Source: S012-113 sp965368405 (GTDB taxonomy: Bacteria > Bacteroidota > Bacteroidia > Cytophagales > Cyclobacteriaceae). Taken from it: a stretch of DNA of 22,332 nucleotides. Both the position numbers and the translations under genes were made by a program. The stretch spans positions 1 through 22,332 of the forward strand of contig CBDUMS010000061.1 of assembly GCA_965368405.1 (NCBI GenBank). Direction: 5' to 3'. The notes beneath the pieces were generated by a model. The model was not told where the DNA came from. It saw only the letters and a list, made by a program, of their open reading frames with translations, and searched no databases. Below are positions 1 to 6,520 of the stretch, piece by piece. Within the stretch, counting starts at the first letter, position 1. Every line of letters begins with the position of its first letter.

Positions 1-2
1 TA

Positions 3-10
3 TAATTTTG
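3..10 (+). promoter_or_regulatory. Possible -7 promoter element for the DUF6702 gene
   Basis: TAATTTTG matches the Bacteroidetes -7 consensus TAnnTTTG and lies 41 bases before the ATG at 52. The matching -33 TTG would be outside the window, so this rests on a single short motif. Confidence 0.35.
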
Positions 11-51
11 GAGAGATAATAACCGTTTATATAATGCCATAATCATTCCTT

Positions 52-546
52 ATGATTAACTTTTTCATTTTAAGTATTTCTTTTTTTGGGAGCCTACTAC
101 ACCCTTTTCATGTAAGTGTTTGCGAGGTAGTTTATAGTGAAAAAGACAAATCGCTCCAGGTTTCGCAGCGAGTATTTATCGATGATTTAGAGGCAGCTCT
201 CAATAAACAGTTTGAAGTTAGCTTGGTTATCGACGAGAGGGAGAAACAACCCATGCGTGACTCATTGATAGGCCTCTACCTGAATAAAAAACTGACGATA
301 ACTGTTAATAATAAGGAGGTTGATCATCGGTATCTAGGTAGTGAAATTGAAGAAGATGGGATTTGGTGTTATATTGAGTACCCGGGAGTGAAAAAAATTA
401 AGTCGATTGAATTTAGAAGTTCAGTTTTTTTAGAACAATTCGATGATCAGGCGAATATCGTCTATTTCCAGGTTTACGATAAGGAAAAGAATATAAAGCT
501 CGACAAGATACAATCAAGCTATATCTTCAATTTACAAGAAAATTAG
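52..546 (+). CDS. DUF6702 family exported protein
   Basis: A 164-residue protein of a Bacteroidetes-specific family with no assigned biochemical role. The start has a hydrophobic stretch (about residues 3-17) that looks like a signal peptide or anchor, followed at once by HPFHVSVCEVVYS and then QRVFIDDLEAALN. These are the blocks by which I recognise DUF6702 (small beta-rich proteins of about 160-170 aa). From memory of the family, these genes often lie beside an M1-family metallopeptidase gene; that neighbour would be upstream and cannot be seen here. The stop codon (544-546) is one base from the stop of the convergent patatin gene. I infer export to the periplasm or outer-membrane inner leaflet; function unknown. 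Confidence 0.75.
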   Translation: MINFFILSISFFGSLLHPFHVSVCEVVYSEKDKSLQVSQRVFIDDLEAALNKQFEVSLVIDEREKQPMRDSLIGLYLNKKLTITVNNKEVDHRYLGSEIEEDGIWCYIEYPGVKKIKSIEFRSSVFLEQFDDQANIVYFQVYDKEKNIKLDKIQSSYIFNLQEN

Positions 547-547
547 G

Positions 548-1549
548 TCAGGTAGCGTTAATAAAATCCTCGATCGCCTGCTTATGTTTCTTAAATAATT
601 GGTTCCCGAATTGTTTAAGGGCTTTCAGGTTTTCCGGTGTAACACAATCCATACCGGGATCGACCTCTGGAGGCAATTCTTCATTTATTCGAAGGTATTG
701 GTGCGCTACATCTGCGCTATCAAATAATTGCTTAAGCTGGTAGTCTACTGTTTCGGAAACACCCGTCATCATCATGTCTAAAGCTGGCTTGGTCCACTGA
801 GCCATTCCCCAATCTCTTGCCTCTTCGTAGGAGAAAGAGGCTTTAGCATGCCCCGTACCTAATGAGAGAAGCAAAATATCCGCAGCGCCAATCTTTTTAT
901 CGACTTCGTTGAACTTATTCCTAACTTCTGCATAGGCACATAGTGCAGGATTATTTGCGAAAACACCGCCATCGATAAGTGAATAATACTTTTCCGCCTC
1001 CGATTTTATTTTAACAACCTCAAAATATGTAGGGGCAGCAGAAGTTGCTCGCCCAATATCGGTAAGGAAGAAGTTATGGTTTGGATCTTTGGTGTCGTGT
1101 TGTGTAAAAAAATGAGCCTTTCGCCTTTGAATATCATAGGCAGTGATTAGGGTTGGTTTTAAGAGCTCCGCGAGTTTTGCATTACCAAAATAATCTACTA
1201 AAGCCTCTTCCAAGCCGTCTGAAGGATATTTTTCATCTAGAAGGCCGTTTGCAGATCGCAATCTGTGAAAAAGAGGAATTGTAAATATTTTATCACCTCG
1301 CTCAAAGTATATTTTAACAACCTGTTCTGCAGTGTATTTCGGACGGCCGTTCTCAGGAAGCAGATAGGCGCATGCAAGAATTCCACCAGTACTAGTTCCA
1401 GCAATTAGGTCGAAATGATCAGCAATTGCATAGCTATTATCATTTTTAACCTCTTTAAGCATACGTTCAAGATGGGCGAGGATTTGCCCAGGAATAATTC
1501 CTCTTATCCCTCCACCATCTATCGAAAGTATGATTTTCTTTTTAGTCAT
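548..1549 (-). CDS. Patatin-like phospholipase
   Basis: A 333-residue patatin-family serine lipid acyl hydrolase. Counting from the ATG at 1549, the oxyanion-hole motif DGGGIRG is at residues 11-17, the nucleophile elbow GTSTGG at 51-56 (Ser53) and the catalytic Asp in DGG at 193-195, so the Ser-Asp dyad is complete. The spacing and the text around the motifs (LSIDGGGIRGIIPG, FDLIAGTSTGG) are close to plant storage patatins. No signal peptide is visible, so it is probably cytoplasmic. The frame can be extended to a TTG at 1567, but that codon lies inside a -7 promoter match, so I prefer the ATG. No nucleotidyltransferase or other CBASS partner gene is next to it, so a housekeeping lipase role is as likely as defence. 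Confidence 0.9.
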   Translation of the reverse strand: MTKKKIILSIDGGGIRGIIPGQILAHLERMLKEVKNDNSYAIADHFDLIAGTSTGGILACAYLLPENGRPKYTAEQVVKIYFERGDKIFTIPLFHRLRSANGLLDEKYPSDGLEEALVDYFGNAKLAELLKPTLITAYDIQRRKAHFFTQHDTKDPNHNFFLTDIGRATSAAPTYFEVVKIKSEAEKYYSLIDGGVFANNPALCAYAEVRNKFNEVDKKIGAADILLLSLGTGHAKASFSYEEARDWGMAQWTKPALDMMMTGVSETVDYQLKQLFDSADVAHQYLRINEELPPEVDPGMDCVTPENLKALKQFGNQLFKKHKQAIEDFINAT

Positions 1550-1564
1550 AATACTAACCTTATT

Positions 1565-1590
1565 CAAACATAATCATTGTAATTGAACAA
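1565..1590 (-). promoter_or_regulatory. Possible promoter of the patatin gene
   Basis: On the minus strand TATGTTTG (1572-1565) matches TAnnTTTG, and a TTG lies at 1590-1588 with a 15-base spacer, somewhat short for this promoter class. Transcription would start near 1559, about 10 bases before the ATG at 1549. This argues against the TTG codon at 1567 as the translation start. Confidence 0.4.
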
Positions 1591-1788
1591 TATTAGCCAG
1601 CTTGGCAAAAGAGCCTTATTAAGAATGATTCAAAATAATGTTACTACTAAAACCGCAATTTTGAGCAGCAATTGACGATTAGCAGAAAAAGTTTAATTTT
1701 TTTTGTTAATTATTAAACTAAATTGAGTGCTTCACCGTTTATATAGGTGTACGAATTAGTACTTTCATAATTAGGTTAAGGTTAGGTT

Positions 1789-1830
1789 AAAATCAAGGGT
1801 CTCTGTCTCTCAGAGGCCCTGATTTTTTTT
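1789..1830. terminator. Bidirectional intrinsic terminator after the channel-like gene
   Basis: An inverted repeat (TCAAGGGTCTCTG near 1793-1805 against CAGAGGCCCTGA at 1811-1822, with one bulge and one wobble) has a 5-base loop. On the plus strand it is followed by eight T. On the minus strand it is followed by GATTTTAA. It lies just past the stop of the minus-strand channel-like gene (1835), whose transcripts it probably ends. No plus-strand gene upstream needs it. Confidence 0.75.
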
Positions 1831-1834
1831 AGGC

Positions 1835-2599
1835 CTAACGCGGATTTTCTGGAGGTAGACTTAGGAGTTTTCCTATGATGAGAATCGCGAAAAGATTTCC
1901 CCAGACGGCCTCAACAACTCCAATGTTCCTTATAAGTTTCGTTGTATTTTCAAAGCTTGAATCCAGCCCTCCTAAAATTGTGAAGCTGTAATAAATACTT
2001 TCTGAATAAGTCTCTAATCCTAAGGTCATGGGCTTCCCAAATGAGGCTATTCCAGCAATATGGAGCAAATCATACAGGCTGCCGAATGAAATTCCAATCA
2101 TAAGATAGACACAAGCGGCTCCCCAAAGTTTGCTATAGGTAAATGCATTGCCCGAAAACAAATCTTTTATGGCGTAGCCAATTACTAGAATCTCTATTGG
2201 AAACAACATGCCGTGTAAAAAGAAGAGATAGAGCGGCCTATTCTTGATTTCGAGAATTTGGTAGTAGGGAAACTCCCCTGCCAAACCAAGTGCAGTAACT
2301 ATAAAAAGGATGATCAGCACGAAGGTTACCAACAACCGACTATTTGTGAAATCTTTCAGTAGATCCCATAATAAAAACGCGTACAAGGCCCCGAAACCAG
2401 AGAAAAGGGTAATAATCAGTTTGTCAAGATTATCAGGGTCAGCAAAATTTAGAAACGGGCTTAAAACCATTCCGGCTACCACAATAACGATCTGAATTAT
2501 TACGGTATTCCTGTAATCTTTCCTTTTTTCCTTTTCGCTATGTAGAATTCTCGTTGAGAAGAAATCGAATTTCATAATTGAAAAATACGGTAGTTGCAT
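1835..2599 (-). CDS. Six-helix membrane protein resembling a potassium channel, altered filter
   Basis: About 254 residues, with five to six hydrophobic helices before a re-entrant pore-like segment and a last helix. The C-terminal part reads like the pore module of bacterial Ion_trans_2 channels: a pore helix ESIYYSFTILGG, then a polar stretch, then IRNIGVVEAVWGNLFAILIIGKLL, which matches the usual ARSLAVLEALxGQLYLxVLVARLV inner helix. Where channels have TxxGYGD it has TILGGLD (residues 207-213 from the ATG at 2599), so the Tyr and second Gly of the filter are missing. Start choice is uncertain: a GTG at 2608, ATGs at 2599 and 2575; the last gives a typical basic N-terminus (MKFDFFSTRIL). 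It may be a non-selective or inactive channel relative. The divergent ypdA gene starts at 2660. Confidence 0.65.
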   Translation of the reverse strand: MQLPYFSIMKFDFFSTRILHSEKEKRKDYRNTVIIQIVIVVAGMVLSPFLNFADPDNLDKLIITLFSGFGALYAFLLWDLLKDFTNSRLLVTFVLIILFIVTALGLAGEFPYYQILEIKNRPLYLFFLHGMLFPIEILVIGYAIKDLFSGNAFTYSKLWGAACVYLMIGISFGSLYDLLHIAGIASFGKPMTLGLETYSESIYYSFTILGGLDSSFENTTKLIRNIGVVEAVWGNLFAILIIGKLLSLPPENPR

Positions 2600-2626
2600 G
2601 ACCCACACAAATAAATCTAATGTGAC

Positions 2627-2655
2627 TTGCCCTTAACCTAATCGTTCTATTTTTG
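2627..2655 (+). promoter_or_regulatory. Promoter of ypdA, apparently leaderless
   Basis: TTG (2627-2629), 18 bases, then TATTTTTG (2648-2655) matches the Bacteroidetes promoter pattern at both elements. The -7 element ends only four bases before the ATG at 2660, so the transcript should begin at or within a few bases of the start codon. Confidence 0.6.
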
Positions 2656-2659
2656 TGCT

Positions 2660-3628
2660 ATGGAAAAATATGATGTCTGCATTGTAGGGGCTGGGCCAAT
2701 AGGTTTGGCATGTGGTATTGAAGCAAAAAAGGCAGGGTTGACCTATGTGATTATCGATAAAGGGTGCCTGGTTAATTCAATCTATAATTACCCAAAAGGT
2801 ATGACATTTTTCTCAACGTCTGATCGCTTAGAGATTGGAGAAGTACCATTTATAAGCCATCAGTCTAAACCAAATCGGTTTGAGGCTCTCGAGTATTATC
2901 GTCGGGTTGCCAGCAGCTGGGGGCTTAATGTGAAATTATATGAGAAGGTAGAAGAAGTTAAGCGGCAAGCAGACATATTTTCCATAACATCCTCTAAAGG
3001 AGTGTATCATGCTAAGAATATTGTGGTAGCCACTGGTTTTTATGATTTTCCCTACCTTTTGAATGTTGAAGGAGAAGATCTGCCAAAGGTAAAACACTAT
3101 TATGATGAACCTCATCCATACTTTGGTCAGAAATTGGTTGTGGTTGGGGCTGCGAATTCTGCGGTAGACGTTGCGCTAGAAACCTTTCGTAAAGGTGCAG
3201 AAGTAACCATGATTATTCGTGAACCTGAGATAAGAGAATCGGTAAAGTATTGGGTTAAACCGGATATTGAGAATAGGATTGCAAATAATGAAATCAAGGC
3301 ATATTTTGAATCGGAGATAACCAAGATTGAAGAAAATAGTGTTCATTTTTCAACCCCAGAGGGACCACAAACAATTGCAAATGATTTTGTATTAGCAATG
3401 ACGGGCTACAAGCCCGATTTTTCTTTTTTGGAATCACTAGGGGTAGATTTTATGGATGATGAGTTCCACACACCCATGTATAACGAGCATACTAACGAGT
3501 CTAATATCGACAACGTATACCTTGCCGGCGTCGTTTGCGGAGGGTTAAAAACAAATAAATGGTTTATTGAAAATTCAAGAGAGCATGCTAGTTTAATTGT
3601 AAAGGATATTACGAATAGAGTGAGTTAG
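2660..3628 (+). CDS. ypdA: YpdA-family (bacillithiol disulfide reductase-like) flavoprotein
   Basis: A 322-residue FAD/NAD(P)H oxidoreductase. The first Rossmann motif is GAGPIG (residues 10-15) and the second is VVGAANSA near residues 158-165. The YpdA signature is clear: NSIYNYPKGMTFFSTSDRLEIGEVPFI, KVKHYYDEPHPYF and a C-terminal block with YLAGVVCGG. In Firmicutes YpdA reduces bacillithiol disulfide with NADPH, and Bacteroidetes are known to make bacillithiol, so a role in thiol redox balance is the likely one. The active-site Cys14 of Staphylococcus YpdA is Ile here; a Cys lies four residues on (Cys18). The ATG is fixed by the promoter just upstream. No bsh gene is in the window. Confidence 0.85.
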   Translation: MEKYDVCIVGAGPIGLACGIEAKKAGLTYVIIDKGCLVNSIYNYPKGMTFFSTSDRLEIGEVPFISHQSKPNRFEALEYYRRVASSWGLNVKLYEKVEEVKRQADIFSITSSKGVYHAKNIVVATGFYDFPYLLNVEGEDLPKVKHYYDEPHPYFGQKLVVVGAANSAVDVALETFRKGAEVTMIIREPEIRESVKYWVKPDIENRIANNEIKAYFESEITKIEENSVHFSTPEGPQTIANDFVLAMTGYKPDFSFLESLGVDFMDDEFHTPMYNEHTNESNIDNVYLAGVVCGGLKTNKWFIENSREHASLIVKDITNRVS

Positions 3629-3680
3629 CTTAGGAGCTCACCATTTATAAAAATATATGAACAAAGGATTGCTGAGTATC

Positions 3681-3688
3681 TAATTTTG
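3681..3688 (+). promoter_or_regulatory. -7 promoter element for the DPP IV gene
   Basis: TAATTTTG matches TAnnTTTG and ends 17 bases before the ATG at 3706. No TTG is seen at the expected -33 distance, so the promoter would be weak or helped by another factor. Confidence 0.45.
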
Positions 3689-3705
3689 TAGAACAACAAA
3701 AAATT

Positions 3706-5868
3706 ATGAAAACATACCTATTTATTATAGTTGCATTGTTTGGATTCAGCGCAACTATGGCGCAGCAACAACTTGAAATTGCTGATTTTACCTCAGAGAA
3801 TAAGTTTAGAGCTAAGTCGGTTAGAGGTATCCGATGGATGAACGAAGGGGCATTTTATACTGCTCTAAAAAATAACGCAATCATTAAATACGATCTTAGA
3901 ACAGGACAGGAAGTCGAAATTATTCTCGATGCAAGTACGCTTGAATTGGGGGGCGATTTGTCAGATTATGAATTTAGCGATGACGAACAACAAATCTTAT
4001 TGCTTACCGATCGTAAATCTATTTATCGTAGATCATATACCGCTGTTTACTATGTCTATAACAGGCAGACCAAGGCTCTCACTAAACTTGCGGAAGGGCG
4101 TCAAGCCTACGGTACCTTTTCTCCTGACGGCAGTAAGGTGGCATATACCCGAGACAATAATTTATTCTATGTAAACCTCTCTAATTTTCAAGAGGTGCAG
4201 GTAACCCATGATGGAGAAACTAATCGCATTATTAATGGCCACGCAGATTGGGTATATGAGGAAGAATTATCCCTAACAAAAGCTTTTGCTTGGTCTCCCG
4301 ACGGTAAAAAATTAGCGTATTACCGATTTGATGAATCGGGTGTTAAAGAGTATAATATGCAAAAATGGCATCAAGGACAATTATATCCTGAAGACTACAG
4401 ATATAAATACCCCAAGGCTGGTGAAGATAACTCGGTAGTAGAAATTAAAATATTCGATCTCGATACGAAGATTATTGTTCCCGTAGACCTTGGTACTAAC
4501 ACGGATATCTATATCCCAAGAATCACTTGGACAAAAAGTCCGGAAGTATTATCAGTTCGCAGGCTAAATCGACTACAGAATTCAATGGGAATATTGCATA
4601 TCGATGCTGCAACAGGAATGGGTAAAGAGATAATTACAGATCAATCGGACACTTACGTAAGTGTGGAAGAGTTAGTTTATCTCGATGATGGTAAGCATAT
4701 TATTACCACGAATGAATCTAGCGGCTATCGCCATATCTACCTTTATGATATAGACGGGAAGCTAATTAGACCAATTACAACGGGTCAATGGGAAGTTAAG
4801 AGATTTGGTGGTGTGGATCAAAGTAAGAGGAAGGGGATAGTTTATTACACCTCTCATGAAGAATCGCCGCTCGAGCAGCATTTTTACGCGATAGACTTAG
4901 GAGGCAAAAGTAAGCGGAAACTGTCTTTAGAAGCTGGGGTAAACACAGTCAATCTTAGTAATGACTTTAAGTACTATATCAATTACCATAGCCACAACAC
5001 CTCTGTTAATCGGGTAGAGCTCTATGAGACAAAGAGTAATAAACGCATTAAGGTATTAGAAGATAATCAAGAACTTGAGAAGGCTGTAGGTGATTATGGT
5101 TTGGTAAGTAAGGAGTTTTTTGAGCTGCCGATTGGAGATGGCACTAAATTGAATGGCTACATGCTTAAGCCTAAGGACTTTTCGGAATCAAGGAAATACC
5201 CCGTATTAATGTTTCAGTACTCCGGGCCTGGTTCTCAGCAAGTGAGTAATTCTTTTGGCGGTGGGCATTTCTATTGGCACCAATTACTGGTTCAGAAAGG
5301 ATATCTTGTTGTTGTTATCGATGGTAGAGGTACCGGAGGTAGAGGAGCCGAATTCAAAAAGCAGACTTATAAACAACTTGGTAAGCTGGAGGTAGAGGAT
5401 CAGATTGCTGCTGCAAGATTTTTAAGCGAGCAAAGTTATGTTAACAAAGCAAGAATAGGTATTTGGGGTTGGAGCTACGGCGGGTATATGTCATCATTAG
5501 CAATTTTACGAGGCGCTGATGTCTTCAGTATGGCAATAGCTGTTGCTCCTGTAACTTCATGGCGTTACTACGATACTATTTATACAGAGCGTTATTTGGC
5601 AAAACCTCAAGACAATGCCGCAGGTTACGATGATAACTCTCCTGCAACATACGCAGCAAACCTGAAGGGAAAATTTTTACTTATTCATGGCACAGGTGAT
5701 GATAACGTCCATTTTCAAAATAGTGTTGCGCTTGCAGATGCACTCATTGCTAATGGCAAGCAATTCGATTCATTTTATTATCCCGATCGGGCTCATGGCA
5801 TTCGTTCCAATGGAGCTCGTGAGCATATCTATCACTTAATGACCGATTATGTCCTTGAAAACCTGTAA
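3706..5868 (+). CDS. Dipeptidyl peptidase IV (S9 family), exported
   Basis: A 720-residue S9B serine peptidase that removes N-terminal dipeptides (typically X-Pro or X-Ala) from oligopeptides. A signal peptide ends near MAQQ (residues 1-20), so it acts in the periplasm or at the outer membrane. An eight-bladed propeller domain (about 35-480) contains DWVYEEELSLTKAFAWSPDG, which carries the paired Glu that binds the substrate amino end. The alpha/beta hydrolase domain has GWSYGG (nucleophile Ser590), HGTGDDNVHF (Asp665) and DRAHGI (His697). The spacing of 75 and 32 residues is nearly that of human DPP IV (78 and 32). The length is normal for Bacteroidetes DPP IV. It is probably a single gene used in peptide feeding. 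Confidence 0.95.
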   Translation: MKTYLFIIVALFGFSATMAQQQLEIADFTSENKFRAKSVRGIRWMNEGAFYTALKNNAIIKYDLRTGQEVEIILDASTLELGGDLSDYEFSDDEQQILLLTDRKSIYRRSYTAVYYVYNRQTKALTKLAEGRQAYGTFSPDGSKVAYTRDNNLFYVNLSNFQEVQVTHDGETNRIINGHADWVYEEELSLTKAFAWSPDGKKLAYYRFDESGVKEYNMQKWHQGQLYPEDYRYKYPKAGEDNSVVEIKIFDLDTKIIVPVDLGTNTDIYIPRITWTKSPEVLSVRRLNRLQNSMGILHIDAATGMGKEIITDQSDTYVSVEELVYLDDGKHIITTNESSGYRHIYLYDIDGKLIRPITTGQWEVKRFGGVDQSKRKGIVYYTSHEESPLEQHFYAIDLGGKSKRKLSLEAGVNTVNLSNDFKYYINYHSHNTSVNRVELYETKSNKRIKVLEDNQELEKAVGDYGLVSKEFFELPIGDGTKLNGYMLKPKDFSESRKYPVLMFQYSGPGSQQVSNSFGGGHFYWHQLLVQKGYLVVVIDGRGTGGRGAEFKKQTYKQLGKLEVEDQIAAARFLSEQSYVNKARIGIWGWSYGGYMSSLAILRGADVFSMAIAVAPVTSWRYYDTIYTERYLAKPQDNAAGYDDNSPATYAANLKGKFLLIHGTGDDNVHFQNSVALADALIANGKQFDSFYYPDRAHGIRSNGAREHIYHLMTDYVLENL

Positions 5869-5890
5869 ATCATACGATTTTTGCAGCAAT

Positions 5891-5945
5891 TGTGGATAAA
5901 CCTGTGCATAACTATGGTATAAATCGGTGCATAAATTGTGTATAA
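5891..5945 (+). other. Cluster of four DnaA-box-like sites (possible oriC)
   Basis: Four 9-mers in one orientation match or nearly match TGTGNATAA, the complement of the DnaA box TTATNCACA: TGTGGATAA (5891-5899, perfect consensus), TGTGCATAA (5903-5911), GGTGCATAA (5926-5934) and TGTGTATAA (5937-5945). Start-to-start steps are 12, 23 and 11 bases, close to one, two and one helical turns, so all lie on one face of the DNA. The following 35 bases are AT-rich and contain TAG/AAG triplets (TAGAAGATTTAG from 5950). This is either an origin of replication or a DnaA-controlled regulatory region. Confidence 0.55.
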
Positions 5946-5982
5946 CTAATAGAAGATTTAGTTGCATTTGATAAAGAATTAT

Positions 5983-6316
5983 GATTACCTTAGTAATACC
6001 AAGTGAGGGAAAAACAATTAGAGGTAAAACTCTAGACTTCCTAAGGTTTTCACTCGAAAGGTGCACAAAAGATTCGTAGTCGCAAGACTGCAAATTGAAA
6101 CAGCGAAGCTGCCAAGTGTCATACCTTATAGGGGACAGGTTGAAAGGCTTGTACCTGAGAGCGGAAGGATTAGATTAGTTGACTCTCTGCGATGTGTTAC
6201 TTCGGTATCATTCAGTGGGGTTTCGTTGAAACAGTATCTTGGCACAAATTGGCTGCTACGGTAGCTAAGGAGTGAAAGCGGATGCAATTTGAAAAAGTTG
6301 TATCCGCTTTTGTTTT
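5983..6316 (+). ncRNA. Unidentified structured RNA ending in a strong terminator
   Basis: This stretch has no convincing protein frame but many short helices. It has a GNRA hairpin (GTAGTC 6076-6081, loop GCAA, GACTGC 6086-6091), a C-UUCG-G capped hairpin (6195-6210), CAGC/GCTG (6101-6111), CAGGT/ACCTG (6136-6157), GTTTC/GAAAC (6220-6232) and TAGAG/CTCTA (6019-6034). Two long-range pairings fit a closed domain: TTTCACTC (6048-6055) with GAGTGAAA (6270-6277), and GCCAAG (6111-6116) with CTTGGC (6238-6243). CCTTAG (5988-5993) can pair with either CTAAGG copy (6041-6046 or 6265-6270). The 3' end is an intrinsic terminator. I do not see the conserved blocks of RNase P RNA, tmRNA or SRP RNA. The 5' end is a guess, since no clear promoter was found. 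Confidence 0.5.
6275..6316 (+). terminator. Intrinsic terminator of the structured RNA
   Basis: AAAGCGGATGCAA (6275-6287) pairs over 13 bases, with one G-T wobble, to TTGTATCCGCTTT (6298-6310), with a 10-base loop and a TTTTGTTTT tail. The tail is on the plus strand only, which fixes the direction. It lies 400 bases past the DPP IV stop and 205 before the next gene, so it belongs to a separate RNA. Confidence 0.85.
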
Positions 6317-6405
6317 ATGTTGAATTTTTAGCAGAAATGATTATCCTTAAACCACAAAACTATTCATTAAAGGGTAATCAAATCATATTAACAGAATCCT
6401 GATCT

Positions 6406-6451
6406 ATTGAATTAATTCAATGAAGATTATAAATAATTGATGGAATTCAAT
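6406..6451. promoter_or_regulatory. Two operator-like near-palindromes ahead of the OmpA operon
   Basis: ATTGAATTAATTCAAT (6406-6421) is a perfect 16-base palindrome. ATTGATGGAATTCAAT (6436-6451) repeats it with only three changed bases at positions 6-8. The start-to-start distance is 30 bases, close to three helical turns. They are centred about 38 and 68 bases before the start of transcription expected from the -7 element at 6469, the places where a dimeric activator would sit. The regulator is not identified. Confidence 0.5.
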
Positions 6452-6468
6452 AAATTTTCAATTAAGTT

Positions 6469-6476
6469 TACATTTG
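6469..6476 (+). promoter_or_regulatory. -7 promoter element of the OmpA operon
   Basis: TACATTTG matches TAnnTTTG, 44 bases before the ATG at 6521. No TTG is found at the -33 position, which the downstream palindrome (6436-6451) occupies. This suggests an activator-dependent promoter. The rest of 6317-6520 is AT-rich with no gene seen. Confidence 0.45.
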
Positions 6477-6520
6477 TTACATGAAATGGCACCTTATTAG
6501 TTTGTTATAATCTATCTTCT

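Noticed and set aside
1550..1567. TTG start for the patatin gene
   Set aside because: The TTG falls inside the -7 promoter match (1565-1572), so it should not be in the mRNA; the ATG at 1549 fits.
22..1745. ACCGTTTATATA direct repeat (22-33 and 1734-1745)
   Set aside because: The 12-mer flanks two unrelated convergent genes, is AT-rich and has no further repeat structure; probably chance.
5836..6093. 85-codon minus-strand frame across the DnaA-box region
   Set aside because: It overlaps the 3' end of the DPP IV gene and the DnaA-like boxes, and its product shows no recognisable domain.
6061..6264. 67-codon plus-strand frame from a GTG
   Set aside because: It lies wholly inside the structured RNA region, has no family resemblance and reads through hairpins with UUCG and GCAA loops. 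The terminator and pairings explain the sequence better.
5983..6316. RNase P RNA, tmRNA or SRP RNA
   Set aside because: The size would fit the first two, but I do not find the GAGGAAAGTCCGG and ACAGAA..CCGG blocks of RNase P, the tRNA-like ends and tag frame of tmRNA, or the GGAAGG..AGCAG core of SRP RNA.
5983..6520. Riboswitch leader of the OmpA operon
   Set aside because: The terminator is 205 bases before the start codon, and a separate -7 element and operator pair follow it, so the RNA looks independent.
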